A DNA stretch of 64,000 nt from RYN-230 sp963851025 (GCA_963851025.1 CAWKOA010000016.1:124001-188000), one strand, 5' to 3'; shown: positions 9,054 to 19,274, numbered from the stretch's first letter. Notes: generated by a model from the sequence alone, not told the origin. Program-made: numbers and translations.

Positions 9054-9094
9054 TCCGGGTTCCCCTCCCCTGGGCCGCAGGCCGCTGGCGCGGC

Positions 9095-9122
9095 TGCGGG
9101 TCGTGCTGTGCGGGTCGTGCTG
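9095..9122. repeat. 14-bp tandem repeat, two copies
   Basis: TGCGGGTCGTGCTG occurs twice without spacer in the 100-bp gap between the two STAS genes. It is non-coding on the leftward transcript as far as I can tell and may simply be replication slippage. Confidence 0.8.
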
Positions 9123-9156
9123 TGCACGGGCTGCTGAGCCCGCCCCTCCGGTGCCG

Positions 9157-9520
9157 TCAGGCGGCCGGCCCGGCCAGCTGGCTCACCGCCGCGTCGAGGT
9201 CGCCGAAGACCTCGATGAAATCCGACAGCCGGGTGATGTCGAAGATCTCCCGGTAGTGCTCGGACAAGCCGCTCGCGACCACCTTGCGGCGCTCGGCCCG
9301 GGCCCGGGCGAGCACGCTCACGATCAGCGCGATCCCGGTCGAGTTGATGTAGCCGACCCGGGCGAAGTCCAGGACCACGGTGCCCGGTTCCCCGCCGCCG
9401 ACCGCCTGCTCGTAGGCCGCGTTGAGCACGCCCGCCGCGCCGCCGTCCACCTCGCCGGCCAGCTCGATGACGGCCGCGCCGCCCACCGCGTGCACGGCTG
9501 CCTCACAGCTCTTCGTTCAT
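9157..9520 (-). CDS. STAS-domain anti-sigma factor antagonist (N-terminus frameshifted as read)
   Basis: Second RsbV/SpoIIAA-like protein, with AAVIELAGEVDGG, then VVLDFARVGYINSTGIALI (phosphorylatable serine in NSTG) and GLSEHYREIFDITRLSDFI. As read, the frame begins at GTG 9495 with no ribosome-binding site. An ATG at 9520 has a near-perfect AAGGAGG at 9526-9532; from it the sequence reads MNEEL and then hits TGA, but removal of one T near 9504 gives MNEELEAAVHAVGG, running straight into the domain. I therefore place the start at 9520 and regard the T as a probable error. Partner of the anti-sigma kinase immediately upstream. Confidence 0.8.
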
Positions 9521-9531
9521 CGCCGCCTCCT

Positions 9532-10010
9532 TCAGGTGCCCCGGCCCGGCGGGCCGGCGCGGCGCCGCCGGCCCGCATGGTGAGCTGGATGGTGCGCCGG
9601 GGACCGTCCGTGCGCACCTGCATGGCGTCCACCATGTTCCGGATGAGGAACAGCCCCCACCCGCGCGCCTGCTGCTCGCCTTCCAGCTTCAGCGCGAGGT
9701 CCGGCTCTTCGGCCGGCCCCGGCGGGGCGTGCTCCCCGCCGAGGTCGGTGATGGCCACGATGATGTCGTCGCCTTCCTGGATGACCTCGACGTCCACCGG
9801 GACCTCCGGCCGGCCCCGGTTACCGTGCTCGATCGCGTTCATGGTCGCCTCGGCCACGGCGGTCTTCAGCCGTTCCAGCCGGGCCGGCGGCAGCCCGCTG
9901 GCCGCCACGGCCTCGGCCACCCGGGCCAGCGCCAGGCGCTCGTTACCCGGCTCACTGGCCACCGCGAACGCCGCGAGACGCCGGGACGCTGGCTGGGCTA
10001 CCGAGGTCAT
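9532..10010 (-). CDS. Anti-sigma regulatory kinase, RsbW-like HATPase
   Basis: GHKL-fold ATPase of the RsbW/SpoIIAB class, which binds a sigma factor or phosphorylates STAS antagonists. Visible motifs are the N-box AVAEATMNAIEHGNRG, the DLGG region (AITDLGGEHAPP) and the G-box RGWGLFLIRNMVD. ATG 10010 overlaps the phosphatase stop (ATGA). As read, the frame runs on to 9324 through the STAS gene in another register, giving an implausible tail after TIQLTMRAGG. A frame change in the GC tract near 9545-9580 would restore the stop TGA at 9534-9532, which also abuts the ribosome site of the STAS gene; I use that end. No sigma-factor gene is adjacent, so its client must be elsewhere. Confidence 0.8.
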
Positions 10011-11360
10011 CGGGCGCCTCCCGCATACCGGGCCGACATGCTCCGCTCCAGGCACACCAGCGTGATGTCGTCTTCCTGCTCGGCCTCCGGCCCGGTGAAC
10101 GCGGCCAGCTCGGTGAGGCACAGGTCGATGAGCTCCTCGCCGGACGGTCCCCGGCCGGCCAGCTCCGCGACCCGCGGGAAGCCGAACATCTCCCGGTCCG
10201 GCGCGTGCGCCTCGGCCAGCCCGTCGCTGTGCAGCAGCGCGCAGTCCCCCGGCTCGAACTGGAAGGTCTTCTCCTCGTAGTCCATGCCGGGCATCAGGCC
10301 GAGAGGCATGCCCCGCGCCCGCAGCTCGGCCACGCCGCCCGCGGTGCGCACGTACGGCACATCGTGCCCGGCGTTGGCGAACTCGACCTTGCCACTCACC
10401 GGGTCCAGCACCAGGGCCAGGCAGGTGACGAACATGTGCGCCGGGATGTCCGCGCAGAGCAGGTCGTTCACGTGGGCGAGCACCGCGCCGGGCGAGACCA
10501 GCCGCGGCGCGGCCCCGCGCAGCAGCGCATGCGTGCTGGCCATGACCAGGGCGGCGGGCACTCCCTTGTCGGTGACGTCGCCGACCACGAACATGACCCG
10601 CCCGTCCGGCAGCGGGATGAAGTCGTAGAAGTCCCCGCCCACGGTGCGGGCGGGCCGGTAGAACGCGGCCACATGCCAGCTGGGCAGGTCGGGCACGGCC
10701 TTGGGCAGGAACTGCTGCTGGATAATCTGCGCGATCTTCAGCTCCTGCTCGATCCGCTCCCGGTTCCGGGCTTCGGCCTCCTGCTGGCGGACCAGCTGGC
10801 CGACCCGCATGGCCGGGGCCGCGTACCCCGCGAGCGCGTTGAGCAGCCGCCGGTCCTCGGAGGAGTAGTCCCGTTCCGACAGCCGCGGCCCCAGGTTGAT
10901 CAGCCCGATCAGGCTGCCCGAGGAGATCAGCGGGACGGTCAGCACCACCCCCGCGTCTTTCATCGCGGCCAGGGCGGGGGAATCGAGTTCGAGGCCGCGG
11001 ATGTCCACCGCGCCGGCCGCGCTGAGCAGGTAACCGACCAGCGGGTCGTTGGACGCCAGCTCGATCTCCGGCCCGGCCCGCACCGGGCCGGGGGCCGGGA
11101 CCGGGACCGCGGCCGCAGGGGCCGGGCGGCTCCGCCAGCCCCGGCGCCAGCCCCGCGGCCGGGCGGTGTCCTGCGGTCCGGGTACGGCATCGCCGGGCGC
11201 TGGCGAGACAGCGGCGGGGGGACCGGCCAGGTCCCCCCGCCGCCGGGCCGGCACCGGGGACGGCCGTGGTGCCCGCCCGGCCGGCGGCCGGTTCCTCGGC
11301 GACGGTGCCGGCGGCGCCCCCCTTGCCGCCGGCGCTGGTCCGCTCCAGCCCTTGTGCCAT
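10007..11360 (-). CDS. GAF-domain SpoIIE-family (PP2C) phosphatase
   Basis: Cytosolic phosphatase of RsbU/SpoIIE type. After a Pro/Ala/Gly-rich N-terminal stretch comes a GAF-like domain (around SNDPLVGYLLSAAGAVDIRG to LLNALAGYAAPAM), a short coiled-coil signalling helix (RQQEAEARNRERIEQELKIA) and the PP2C domain with TVGGDFYDF, VGDVTDKG, HSDGLAEA and EQEDDITLVCLE. The catalytic part is intact. The start is uncertain: ATG 11360 has a reasonable GGAG site and gives MAQGLERTSAG but lies one frame off the rest; a single inserted base in the low-complexity N-terminus would explain this. The in-frame alternative is a TTG at 11389 with no ribosome site. First gene of the leftward operon; likely counterpart of the HATPase. 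Confidence 0.82.
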
Positions 11361-11521
11361 GGCACGCTCCGTGTCCGTCGCTTTTCCAAGCTCAGGGCCA
11401 GCTTAGGGAGATGGCGATACGAGATCGTTACGGCAACTCAGCGACGCGGGGAGAATTTCACGATGCTGCGTTACGGTGGCTTCCGGAACTCGTGCGGGCA
11501 GCACGTGGGGGGAGAACAGGC

Positions 11522-14460
11522 GTGGCGGAGCTGCACCTTGCCCTGCTCGGGGCACCCGCGGTGACCAGGAACGGCGCGCCGCTCAGCTTTCGACACCCGC
11601 AAGGCCACGGCAGTGCTGGCCCTGCTCGCGCTGCACGATCACGAGCTGAGCCGGGAGCGGCTGGCCGCGCTGCTGTGGCCGGAGGCGGACACCGCCCGGG
11701 CGCGGGCCTCGCTGCGCCGCACGCTGTCGGTCACGGCGGCGGCGGCCGGTCCTGGACTGCAGGTCACCCGGGCGGCGGTGGCCCTGGACCCGGGGCGCGT
11801 CCAGGTGGACGTGGCCGACTTCGAGGCGCTCGCGGCCGCGCCGGACGCGGCCGCACTGGACCGGGCGGCCCGGCTGTACCGGGACGACTTCCTGGCCGGG
11901 TTCACGCTGCGCGACTGCCCCGAGTTCGACGACTGGCAGGCCGCCACCGCGGACCGGCTCCGCCAGCGGCTCGCGGCGGTACTCGAACGGCTGGTCGCGG
12001 CCGGCACCTCCGCCGGTGACCTGGAGCGCGCGGTGGCGCACGCGCAGCGCTGGCAGGCTCTCGACCCGCTGCACGAGCCGGCCTACCAGGCGCTCATCCG
12101 GCTGCTGGCGTGGACCGGGCAGCGGTCCGCCGCGCTGCGCCAGTACCGGGCGCTGGTCCGGACCCTCGACGCCGAGCTGGCGGTCCGGCCGCTGCCGGAG
12201 ACCACCCGTCTCTACGACGACGTCCGGGCGGGACGGCTGGCCCCGGCCCCCGTGCCGCCCGTGCTGGCCCGGCCGACCCCGGCCGCCGAACTAGCCCCGG
12301 CCGCCGAACTGGCCCCGGACCCTGGACCGGCCCCGGACCCGCCCGGGCCGGCGCCGCACCGGGCCCGGCCGGCTGGCCCCTGGTCGGCCGGGAGGATGAG
12401 CTGCACGCGCTGCACGCCGCCTGGCGCGCGGTGGGCCCGGCCGGCCGGGTGGTGACGGTGCTGGGCGCGGCCGGCTGCGGCAAGACGCGGCTGCTGGAGG
12501 AGTTCCGCGGCCGGGTGCAGGCGGCCGGGAGCGTGGTGCTGGCCGCGCGCTGCCACGAAGGCGAGAGCGGGCTCCCGTTCGTGCTCGCCGCTGACCTGCT
12601 GCGCACCGCGCTGTCCGTCACGCCGGACCTGCCCGCCCGGCTGCCCGCGCACACCGCGGCGATGACCGGCCGGCTCTGCCCCGAGCTGGCCGCGGACTAC
12701 CCGGATGACCCGGCCCCGCTGGACAGCCCGATGGCGCTGACCCGGCTGTACACGGCGACCGGGGAGGTGCTGCGGGCCGCGGCGGCACCGGGCCCGGATG
12801 GGCCGCTGGCGGGCGTGGTCGTGGTCGAGGACGCGCACTGGGCCGACGGCCCGTCCCTGGACCTGCTGGCCTACCTGGTCCGCAGGCTGGCCGGCTGGCC
12901 GCTGCTGCTCGTCATCAGCTGGTCCACCGAGCACGCGGAACGGCTCCGCGGGCTGCGGACCGCGGTCAGCGAGGCGGCCGACGCCGCCCAGGGGACCATG
13001 GTGGAGCCCGCGCCGCTGCGCGAGGAGCAGATCCGTGACCTGCTGCTGCGCTCCGGGGTCCGGGACGGCGACGTGGGCCGGCTCCTGGCCCAGACCCGGG
13101 GATTGCCCATGCTGGTCCGCGAGTACGTCGAGGGGCTGCGCTCGGGCGCCGGCGACGACGGCGAGCGCTGGTGGCCGCCGGCCTCGGTCCGCGAACTGCT
13201 GCGCAGGCGGGTGCAGGCGGCCAGCGAGCCCACCCAGCAGATGCTGTCCACCGCGGCCGTGCTGGGCAGCGGGTGCGACGCGGACCTGCTCCGCGCGGTC
13301 AGCGGGCGGGGTGAGACGGAGACCGTGGAAGCCCTCGACGAGGCGGTCCGCCGGTTCCTGCTCACCGAGACGCCGCCGGCCGGGGACCGCGGCCTGCCCA
13401 GCTACGACTTCCCGTACGAGGCCCTGCGGGAGGTGGTCTACAGCTCCGCGACCCTGGCCCGGCGCAGGCTGCTGCACGGCCGGGCCGCGGGCGCGCTGAT
13501 CCGCCGGTACGAGCGGGACCCGGTGACCACCGGGGCCGCGGCTATCGCCGAGCATCTGCAGCGCGCCGGGCGGGACGCCGAGGCGGCCGGCTGGTGGTGG
13601 CGGGCCGCGCGGCGCGCCCGCGACCTGTACGCCCACGCCGAGGAGCACGCGTACCTGCGCCAGGCCGCGGCGCTGGGCTTTCCCCCGGCGGAGGTAGCCG
13701 TCGCCCTGGGCGACGTGCTCACCGTGCTGGGCCGCTACCGGGAGGCGCTGGCTGAATTCGAGGCCGCGGCGGCCGCCATCGACGGCCAGCCGCCGGGGAC
13801 CGCAGCCGGGGACGGCTCGCCGGCCGGCCGGCCGCCATCGAGCACAAGCTGGCCGAGGTGCATCACCGGCTGGGGGACTGGGCGCTGGCCGAGGCGCATC
13901 TGGACGTGGCCCTTGAGCTGCTGGGTCCCGGTGACGCGGGCCGCCGGGCCCGGATCGAGGCGGACCGCGCGGTGCTGGCCTACCGGCGCGGCGCGGCGCA
14001 GGCCGCGGCGGCCCTGGCCGAAGGCGCGCTGGACGCGGCCCGCCGGGCGGGAGACCCGGCCGCAGTCGCCCAGGCGCTGAACGTGCTGGGCATGCTGGAC
14101 GCCCGGCGCGGGGCCGCCGCCTCGGCCGCGGCCCGGCTGAGGGAAAGCCTGGACCACGCGCGCGGGCTGCCCGACCCGGGCGCCGCGGTGGCGGCGCTGA
14201 ACAACCTGAGCCGGCTGCTGGCCGACAGCGGCCAGCCGGCGGAGGCCCTGCCGCTGGCCCAGGAGGCGCTGGCGCTGGGCTGCGAGCTGGGCGACCAGCA
14301 CCGGGTCGCCGCGCTGCACACCAACCTGGCCGACCTGCTGCACGCGGCCGGGCAGCGCGAGGCGGCGCTGGCCCACCTGAAGGAGGCGGCCCGCGGCTTC
14401 GCCTCGGTGGACACCGGCGGCACCCCCCGCCCGGAGGTGTGGACCCTCGTCGAGTGGTAG
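11522..14460 (+). CDS. BTAD-domain/AAA ATPase/TPR transcriptional regulator (three frame changes as read)
   Basis: Large SARP-like regulator of about 980 residues. GTG 11522 follows GGGGGAG. The order is a winged-helix DNA-binding region, a BTAD domain (LYRDDFLAGFTLRDCPEFDDW to LYDDVRAG), a Pro/Ala-rich linker, an AAA ATPase (Walker A GAAGCGKTRLL, Walker B VVVVEDAHWAD) and C-terminal TPR-like repeats ending VWTLVEW. Three frame changes are needed: near 11588-11590 (TTT where TT gives LSFDTRKATAV), within the GC-rich linker near 12340-12375, and in the GGCCGGCCGGCC tract near 13819-13834. Each segment is otherwise fully conserved, so error is likelier than decay. Such proteins often switch on secondary metabolism, but no biosynthetic cluster is adjacent. 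It is divergent from the phosphatase operon, which it might control. Confidence 0.78.
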
Positions 14461-14500
14461 CGAGGCGACCGCGGAACAGCCGAGTGGTAGCGAGGCGACC
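14451..14500. repeat. 20-bp direct repeat across a stop codon
   Basis: CGAGTGGTAGCGAGGCGACC is present at 14451-14470 and again, identical, at 14481-14500. The first copy contains the end and TAG stop of the BTAD regulator; the second lies just downstream. The 30-bp period suggests a local duplication of the gene end. Confidence 0.9.
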
Positions 14501-14525
14501 AGGGACACCAGCCGGGTCGCAGCAG

Positions 14526-14563
14526 AACGGGCCGCCGCAGGGATCATCCTGCGGCGGCCCGTT
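14526..14563. terminator. Strong hairpin terminator between convergent genes
   Basis: A perfect 16-bp stem (AACGGGCCGCCGCAGG at 14526-14541 and its complement at 14548-14563) with a six-base GATCAT loop. It sits between the converging BTAD and phospholipase genes and has no long T tract, as is common for actinobacterial terminators. It would work in both directions. Confidence 0.85.
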
Positions 14564-14638
14564 CCCCGTTACCGGGTGCTGGCGGCTAGCTGCCTTGCCG
14601 GTGGCTGGCGGCGAGCCGCCCGGGCACGTGGCGTCCGG

Positions 14639-16540
14639 TCAGCCCTGGTAGGGCTGACCCGTCGTGGGGTTGAGGAAGAGCTTACGGTTGGGGTTGGCGG
14701 TGCTGAAGTTGAACATGTTGTTCAGCGTTCCGGCGATGGCGTCGAAGGAGCCGCTGATCCTCGGCAGCCGCCAGTTGTCCTCGATGAACCTGATGATGGA
14801 ACTCTGATCGGACAGGGTGTGCGCGACGAAGTTGCGCTTGGCCCAGGGCGAGATGACCAGCAGCGGCAGGCGGGGGCCGTAGCCGCACCGGCCGTTCTGG
14901 CCGGCCAGCGGCGGGTGCGCGGTCGTGTCCCCGCAGAGTCCCGTCCCGGTCAGGAAGTCCTGCGGTCCGGGTGGCGTCGCGACGGCTGAGGTGTTCGACG
15001 TGTTGTGGATGCCGCTGTAGACGTGGTCGTACCAGCCGTCGGAGTCGTCGTAGGAGATGACGACCGCGGTGCTGGACCAGTCCGGGGTGTTCTCCAGCGC
15101 GTTGATCTCATCGACGATGAACTTCTGCTCGTCGATCGGGTCGGAGTAGCCAGCGTGGCCGTCCTGGTACCCGGGGGCCTTGAGGAAGCTCACGGCGGGC
15201 AGGTGATCGGGTGAGAGGTAGCCGTGCGCGATGGCGCCCACGAGTGAGTTGAAGTCGCTCGTGTCGTACTGGTGGTTGGCGGTGTTGAACTGCGGGACGC
15301 CGTTCGTGTAGGTCTGCGTGTCGGTGCCGATCGCGGACAGCGACGCCGGCGGCAGGTGGTGCGGGTTGGCCGTCGAGGCGTAGTACTGGAACGGCTCGTG
15401 GTGCGGAATGTAGTCGTCCTTGTTGCCGTAGTTGGTGGGCCCCGCGGTTACCCCCCCGGTGCCGCCGATGGCCGGGCCGATCGGGTGGACGGCGTTGCAC
15501 AGCCCCTGGTCCGAGGCCGGAGGAGTGGCGAACTTGCCCTTGAACTGGTCCGGGGTGAACGTGCTGGTGGGCTGGGTGCCGCCGGTGGCGGTGGCGAAGC
15601 TGGTGGTGGGCCGGAAGCCGCCCTGGAACCAGCCCCAGCTCAGGTGGGCTGCGTTCAGCTCGTTACCGATGTTCTTGCCGTTCAGCGAGACCGCGTCCCG
15701 GGTGGAGCAGTCGTCGAAGTACGGCTGGGCGTCGCTGACGAGAGTGTGGCCGCCCTGGCCGTCGGGGACGGTGTCACCGTCGGTGGCGGAACCATTGATC
15801 ATCTTGCCCACCCCGCCGGTGTCGCCGGAGACGAGGTTGATGGCGCCCGGGGCGGACGGCCCGAAGGTGGTCCCGAAGGAGTTGTCGCTCATCGAGAAGT
15901 TCTGGGCGTAGTTCCACAGCCCGGTCACGGTGTTGCCGTCGTAGTAGTTCATGACGTCCGTGGCCTGGCACGGCTGGCCGGTGCCGCTGGTGCCCGACCC
16001 GGTGCCGACGCTGGTGACGAACTTGTCCATCTTCCCGCCGTCGAACGCCTGCTGCTCCGGGCCGTAGTCATGGTCCTGGTCGCAGGTCAGCACGTCGTTG
16101 ATGTTGGCCGGGTTCAGGCGCCGCGGGTTGGCCTGGTGACCGCCGGCATCGGTGTTGGGGTTGTTGGTCAGCAGGTTCCCCTGGCCCCCGGCACCCGACG
16201 TGTCGGCGAGGTTGTTCACCGCCGGGGTGTTCGGGGCCGCGTGGAAGGGCTGGCCCGAGGTGTTGGCCGCCTTCGGGTACGTGCCGAAGTAGTGATCGAA
16301 GGAAACGTTCTCCTGAAAGATGACCACGAGGTGCTTGATCGGCGTGGTGGTACCCGGGCCGCCTGCTGCGGCCCGGCTGAAGCCGGCGGCGCCCGCTCCG
16401 GACGTGCTGGCGCTGGCTACCGTGGCAGTGGCCGCTCCGCCGACGGCCAGGGCGCCTGCGGCGAGCACGGCCGCGGACGACCTCTGCCACCTGCGCCTGC
16501 TCCGGCCGGTCTGCGTGCCTTTGACTGGGCCTTCGCCCAT
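14639..16540 (-). CDS. Secreted phospholipase C-type phosphoesterase
   Basis: Member of the bacterial phospholipase C/acid phosphatase (phosphoesterase) family, about 633 residues, cleaving phosphodiesters of lipids or related substrates outside the cell. ATG 16540 is preceded by AGGAGGG at ideal spacing; the frame is open further upstream but lacks a ribosome site. The N-terminus (RSRRRWQRSSAAVLAAGALAVGG) is a Sec or Tat-like signal peptide. Family motifs are KHLVVIFQENVSFDHYFG near residue 70, a central VVISYDDSDGWYDH near the C-terminal third, and RLPLLVISPWAKRNFV followed by IIRFIEDNW. It ends just before the bidirectional terminator. Phosphate scavenging is the usual role, but no Pho box was identified. 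Confidence 0.85.
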   Translation of the reverse strand: MGEGPVKGTQTGRSRRRWQRSSAAVLAAGALAVGGAATATVASASTSGAGAAGFSRAAAGGPGTTTPIKHLVVIFQENVSFDHYFGTYPKAANTSGQPFHAAPNTPAVNNLADTSGAGGQGNLLTNNPNTDAGGHQANPRRLNPANINDVLTCDQDHDYGPEQQAFDGGKMDKFVTSVGTGSGTSGTGQPCQATDVMNYYDGNTVTGLWNYAQNFSMSDNSFGTTFGPSAPGAINLVSGDTGGVGKMINGSATDGDTVPDGQGGHTLVSDAQPYFDDCSTRDAVSLNGKNIGNELNAAHLSWGWFQGGFRPTTSFATATGGTQPTSTFTPDQFKGKFATPPASDQGLCNAVHPIGPAIGGTGGVTAGPTNYGNKDDYIPHHEPFQYYASTANPHHLPPASLSAIGTDTQTYTNGVPQFNTANHQYDTSDFNSLVGAIAHGYLSPDHLPAVSFLKAPGYQDGHAGYSDPIDEQKFIVDEINALENTPDWSSTAVVISYDDSDGWYDHVYSGIHNTSNTSAVATPPGPQDFLTGTGLCGDTTAHPPLAGQNGRCGYGPRLPLLVISPWAKRNFVAHTLSDQSSIIRFIEDNWRLPRISGSFDAIAGTLNNMFNFSTANPNRKLFLNPTTGQPYQG

Positions 16541-16717
16541 ATCACCCTCCTGGGTCTGGGACTTGCTCCATGGCGCCTGGCACGCCCGCCTCAGGGGCGC
16601 GTGACGCCATCGCGCACAACAAAGCCAAACGCTCCCGGAACGGGGTGGCCGGGTCGCGGCCGGCAGCCGACCAGCAGGCAAACTGGCGAACAAGAAGGCG
16701 CGGACCTGCCCGCACGG

Positions 16718-18152
16718 TCAGGCCAGCAGGCCGCGGCCGAGGTAGTCCCGGCGGTCGCGCACGCCGGGCACCGCGAAGAAGTACCCGCCGCCGAACGGGC
16801 TGATGAAGTCCACCAGTGGCTCGCCGATCAGCCGGGTCTGCACCGTCACGAACTGGCGCGCGAGGTCCTGCTGGTAGCAGCTGAAGATCAGGCCCATGTC
16901 CAGGTCGCCGACGGCGTCGATGCCCCGGTCGTAGTTGTGGCCGCGGCGCAGGATGCGGGTGGGCTCCGTCTGCGGGGTGCGCGGGTTGGCCAGCCGGATG
17001 TGCGCGGTGAGCGGGATCACCGCGCCCGTGGGGTCGAGGGTGTAGTCGGGGCGGGCGAACTCCATGCTGGCGTCGAGCGGGGCACCGGTGTCCTTGCGGC
17101 GGCCGATCATGTTCTCCTGCTCGGTGGTGTCCACCCGGTCCCAGAACTCGACGAACATCCTGATCAGCCGGATGACCTGATAGCTGCCGTGCGCGGTCCA
17201 GGCCGGCTGGCCGTGGGTACCCGGCTGGACCCAGACCAGGTTGTTCATGGCCTCGGCCCGGCTGGTGTCGGGGTTGGCGATGCCGTCCATGAAGCCCTGC
17301 AGGTTACGGGGCGTGGTGCCCGCCGGGCGGGCCGGGCTGGAGAACCCGTCGATGCGCCACAGCACCTGCATGCCGCCGCGGGTGTGCCGGGCGATGTCCC
17401 GGAGCGCGTGCAGCACCGTGTCCTGGCTGCCCGCGCTGAGCTGGAGGCTCAGATCCCCGCCGCACTGGGCCGGGTCGAGGTCGTCGTTGGGGAAGGCCGT
17501 CATCGGGATCAGGCCGGCCGGCTTGCGGGCGGCGAGCCCGTAGCGCTCGTCGAACAGGGTGGACCCGACCCCGAGCGTGACGGTGAGGCCATCCGGGACC
17601 ACCGCGGGCCCGAGCAGCCCGGAATCAGACGCCGGGCCGCCGATGCCGACCGCCGGCGGGGTCCCGCCCGGCGGTGAGGAAGCGGGCCCGTTCGGTGATG
17701 GTGCGCAGCAGGTCAGTCAGCTCTCCCCGGCCGTCGGCCGTGACGGTGAACGAGAGCACGATCGTCTGCCGTTGCGGCTTGGCCAGGATGCCCGCCTGGT
17801 GACGCCCGTGGAACGGGACCGCCGGCAGCCGGCCCTCGACCAGGCTCGCGTCGAAGACCTGGCCGGGCGGGACGGGACGGGACGAGCGGTAGGCGTACCC
17901 GGCCGCGGCGCCCGCCGCGGCGCCGGCCACGGCCCCGGTGACCCCGGCGCCGAGCGCCCCGCGCAGGAACGAGCGGCGGGCCGGCCGGGCCGGGCAGGCG
18001 CCCTCGTCCAGGTCGTCACCCGCGTCCAGGTCGTGGGGGCCGTCGTCCCGCACGGGCTGATTGACCACGGGCTGATTCACCACGGGCTGATTCACCACGG
18101 GGTCGCCCGCCGTGCCCTCACCCTGAGCTGGGTCGTCAGATGCGGGCATCAT
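16718..18152 (-). CDS. efeB: EfeB: Tat-exported DyP-type haem peroxidase (frameshifted as read)
   Basis: Deferrochelatase/DyP peroxidase of the EfeUOB ferrous-iron system. ATG 18152 overlaps the efeO stop. An unusually long acidic N-region with three VVNQP repeats precedes the twin-arginine signal RRSFLRGALGAG (about residue 60). The peroxidase domain carries the family motif GFMDGIANP, HIRLANPRTP with the likely haem-ligand histidine, and RRGHNYDRG. As read the frame breaks after RARFLTAG; removing one C of the CCC at 17667-17669 gives a continuous TAGGTPPAVGIGG and joins the domain. The length, about 477 residues, is then slightly above the usual 400-430 because of the N-region. Confidence 0.82.
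18051..18095. repeat. 15-bp in-frame triplet repeat in efeB
   Basis: Three adjacent copies of CACGGGCTGATTSAC (one base varies in the first copy) encode VVNQP three times in the cytosolic N-region ahead of the Tat signal. Period is a multiple of three, so copy-number change would not break the gene. Confidence 0.9.
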
Positions 18153-19274
18153 GACCTCCGCGGCTCGGTGATGGACGCGATCGGGGCGAGTTCCTGCAGG
18201 ACCTGACCGGCGGCCGCGTCGATCTGCTGCCGCCGGCCGGTACTCAGCCTGCGGACGGGCGTCCAGCGGCCACCGGGTCCGCCGCTCCGCCGTGAGCAGG
18301 CCGCCCAGCCTGCCCAGCCCCGCGTCCACCGCGGGCAGGGCCGGGTAGCGCGCCGCCAGCAGCGGATGCAGCACGGCCAGCAGTTCCCGGGTCCCGGTGA
18401 CGTTGGCCGCGGTGGTGGCCAGCGTCGTCCCGCTGCCGTAGTCGTCGTGGCCGGTGAGCTGGAACTGCAGCGCGTTCTCCAGGATCTCGTGGGTACGCAG
18501 GCCCAGGTCGGGCAGGTTGATCTCCATGCCGGGCCAGAACCCGCGCAGGGCCGCCACGTTAGCGTTCAGCCGGGCGGCCAGGCCGTCCAGTTCCCGGGCA
18601 CCCTGCCCGTGCCACAGCCCGTACTCGATCCGGTAGAACCCGGTGAAGGCCGGGTCGGACAGCCCGCGGGGCAGGCCGTCCGGACGGCCGTCGATCTCGG
18701 TGTCGTAGTTGCCGAAGGTGCCGTACGCCGCGCCGAGCCGCTCGTAGGTGAGGTGGGCGGGCAGCCACGCGGCCCGGGCCGCGATCAGGTGGCCGGCCCG
18801 GATCCGTGCGGCCAGCACGCCCACCTGCCGGGCGAGCGTGTTCAGGCCCGCGGTCACGTAGGCGTGGTACACGCGGGCCGGGCCGAGCAGGTCGTCGGTG
18901 GTGACCGGGAGGATGGCCGGGGCGCCCTGATGGTGGCCGCCGACCCGCACCGTCGGCCCGGTGAGCGGGTCGGTGTCCTGGAGCAGGCAGCGGAACGCGT
19001 ATCGGCCGGAGCCCACGTCCACGCGCATCGGCCGGGTGGTGCCCGGGCCGAGCCCGGCCACCTCCGCGTAGATGGCGCCGCTGGCCGGGTTGATCAGGTC
19101 CGCCTCAGCCCCGCCGGTGGAGGAATTGCGGATCTGGAAGGTCTGCATCCCGGCGCTGACCTGCCGCCAGCCGGTCCCGCACGCGCCGGCGGACACCGCG
19201 ATGACGTTGCCGCCCTGCGACTGGGTGCCGCAGCCGGCCAGCCCGGCCGCGACGGCAGCCGCCACCGTGGTCAC
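18149..19274 (-). CDS. efeO: EfeO: iron-uptake lipoprotein with cupredoxin and imelysin domains (frameshifted as read)
   Basis: Extracytoplasmic iron-binding component of the Efe system. The N-terminus shows a lipobox-like LAGC after VAAAVAAG, then an EfeO cupredoxin-like domain (about residues 25-115) and the M75/imelysin domain with HLTYERLGAAYGTFGNYDTEID. The C-terminus breaks near 18245-18290; one inserted base there, when removed, yields RRLSTGRRQQIDAAAGQVLQ and the stop TGA at 18151-18149 that overlaps efeB as ATGATG. The start is not certain: GTG 19274 has no good ribosome site, and the signal peptide may begin further upstream in a shifted frame (WWPGW). No efeU permease gene is visible in the window. 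Confidence 0.8.

Noticed and set aside
11522..14460. Programmed ribosomal frameshifting in the BTAD regulator or ABC genes
   Set aside because: No slippery heptamer with a downstream structure is seen, the breaks are many, and they fall in unrelated genes. Sequence error explains them better.
11522..14460. Antibiotic biosynthetic cluster, suggested by the BTAD/SARP-like regulator
   Set aside because: No polyketide, peptide, terpene or other biosynthetic genes occur in the window; the FAD oxidoreductase alone is not enough.
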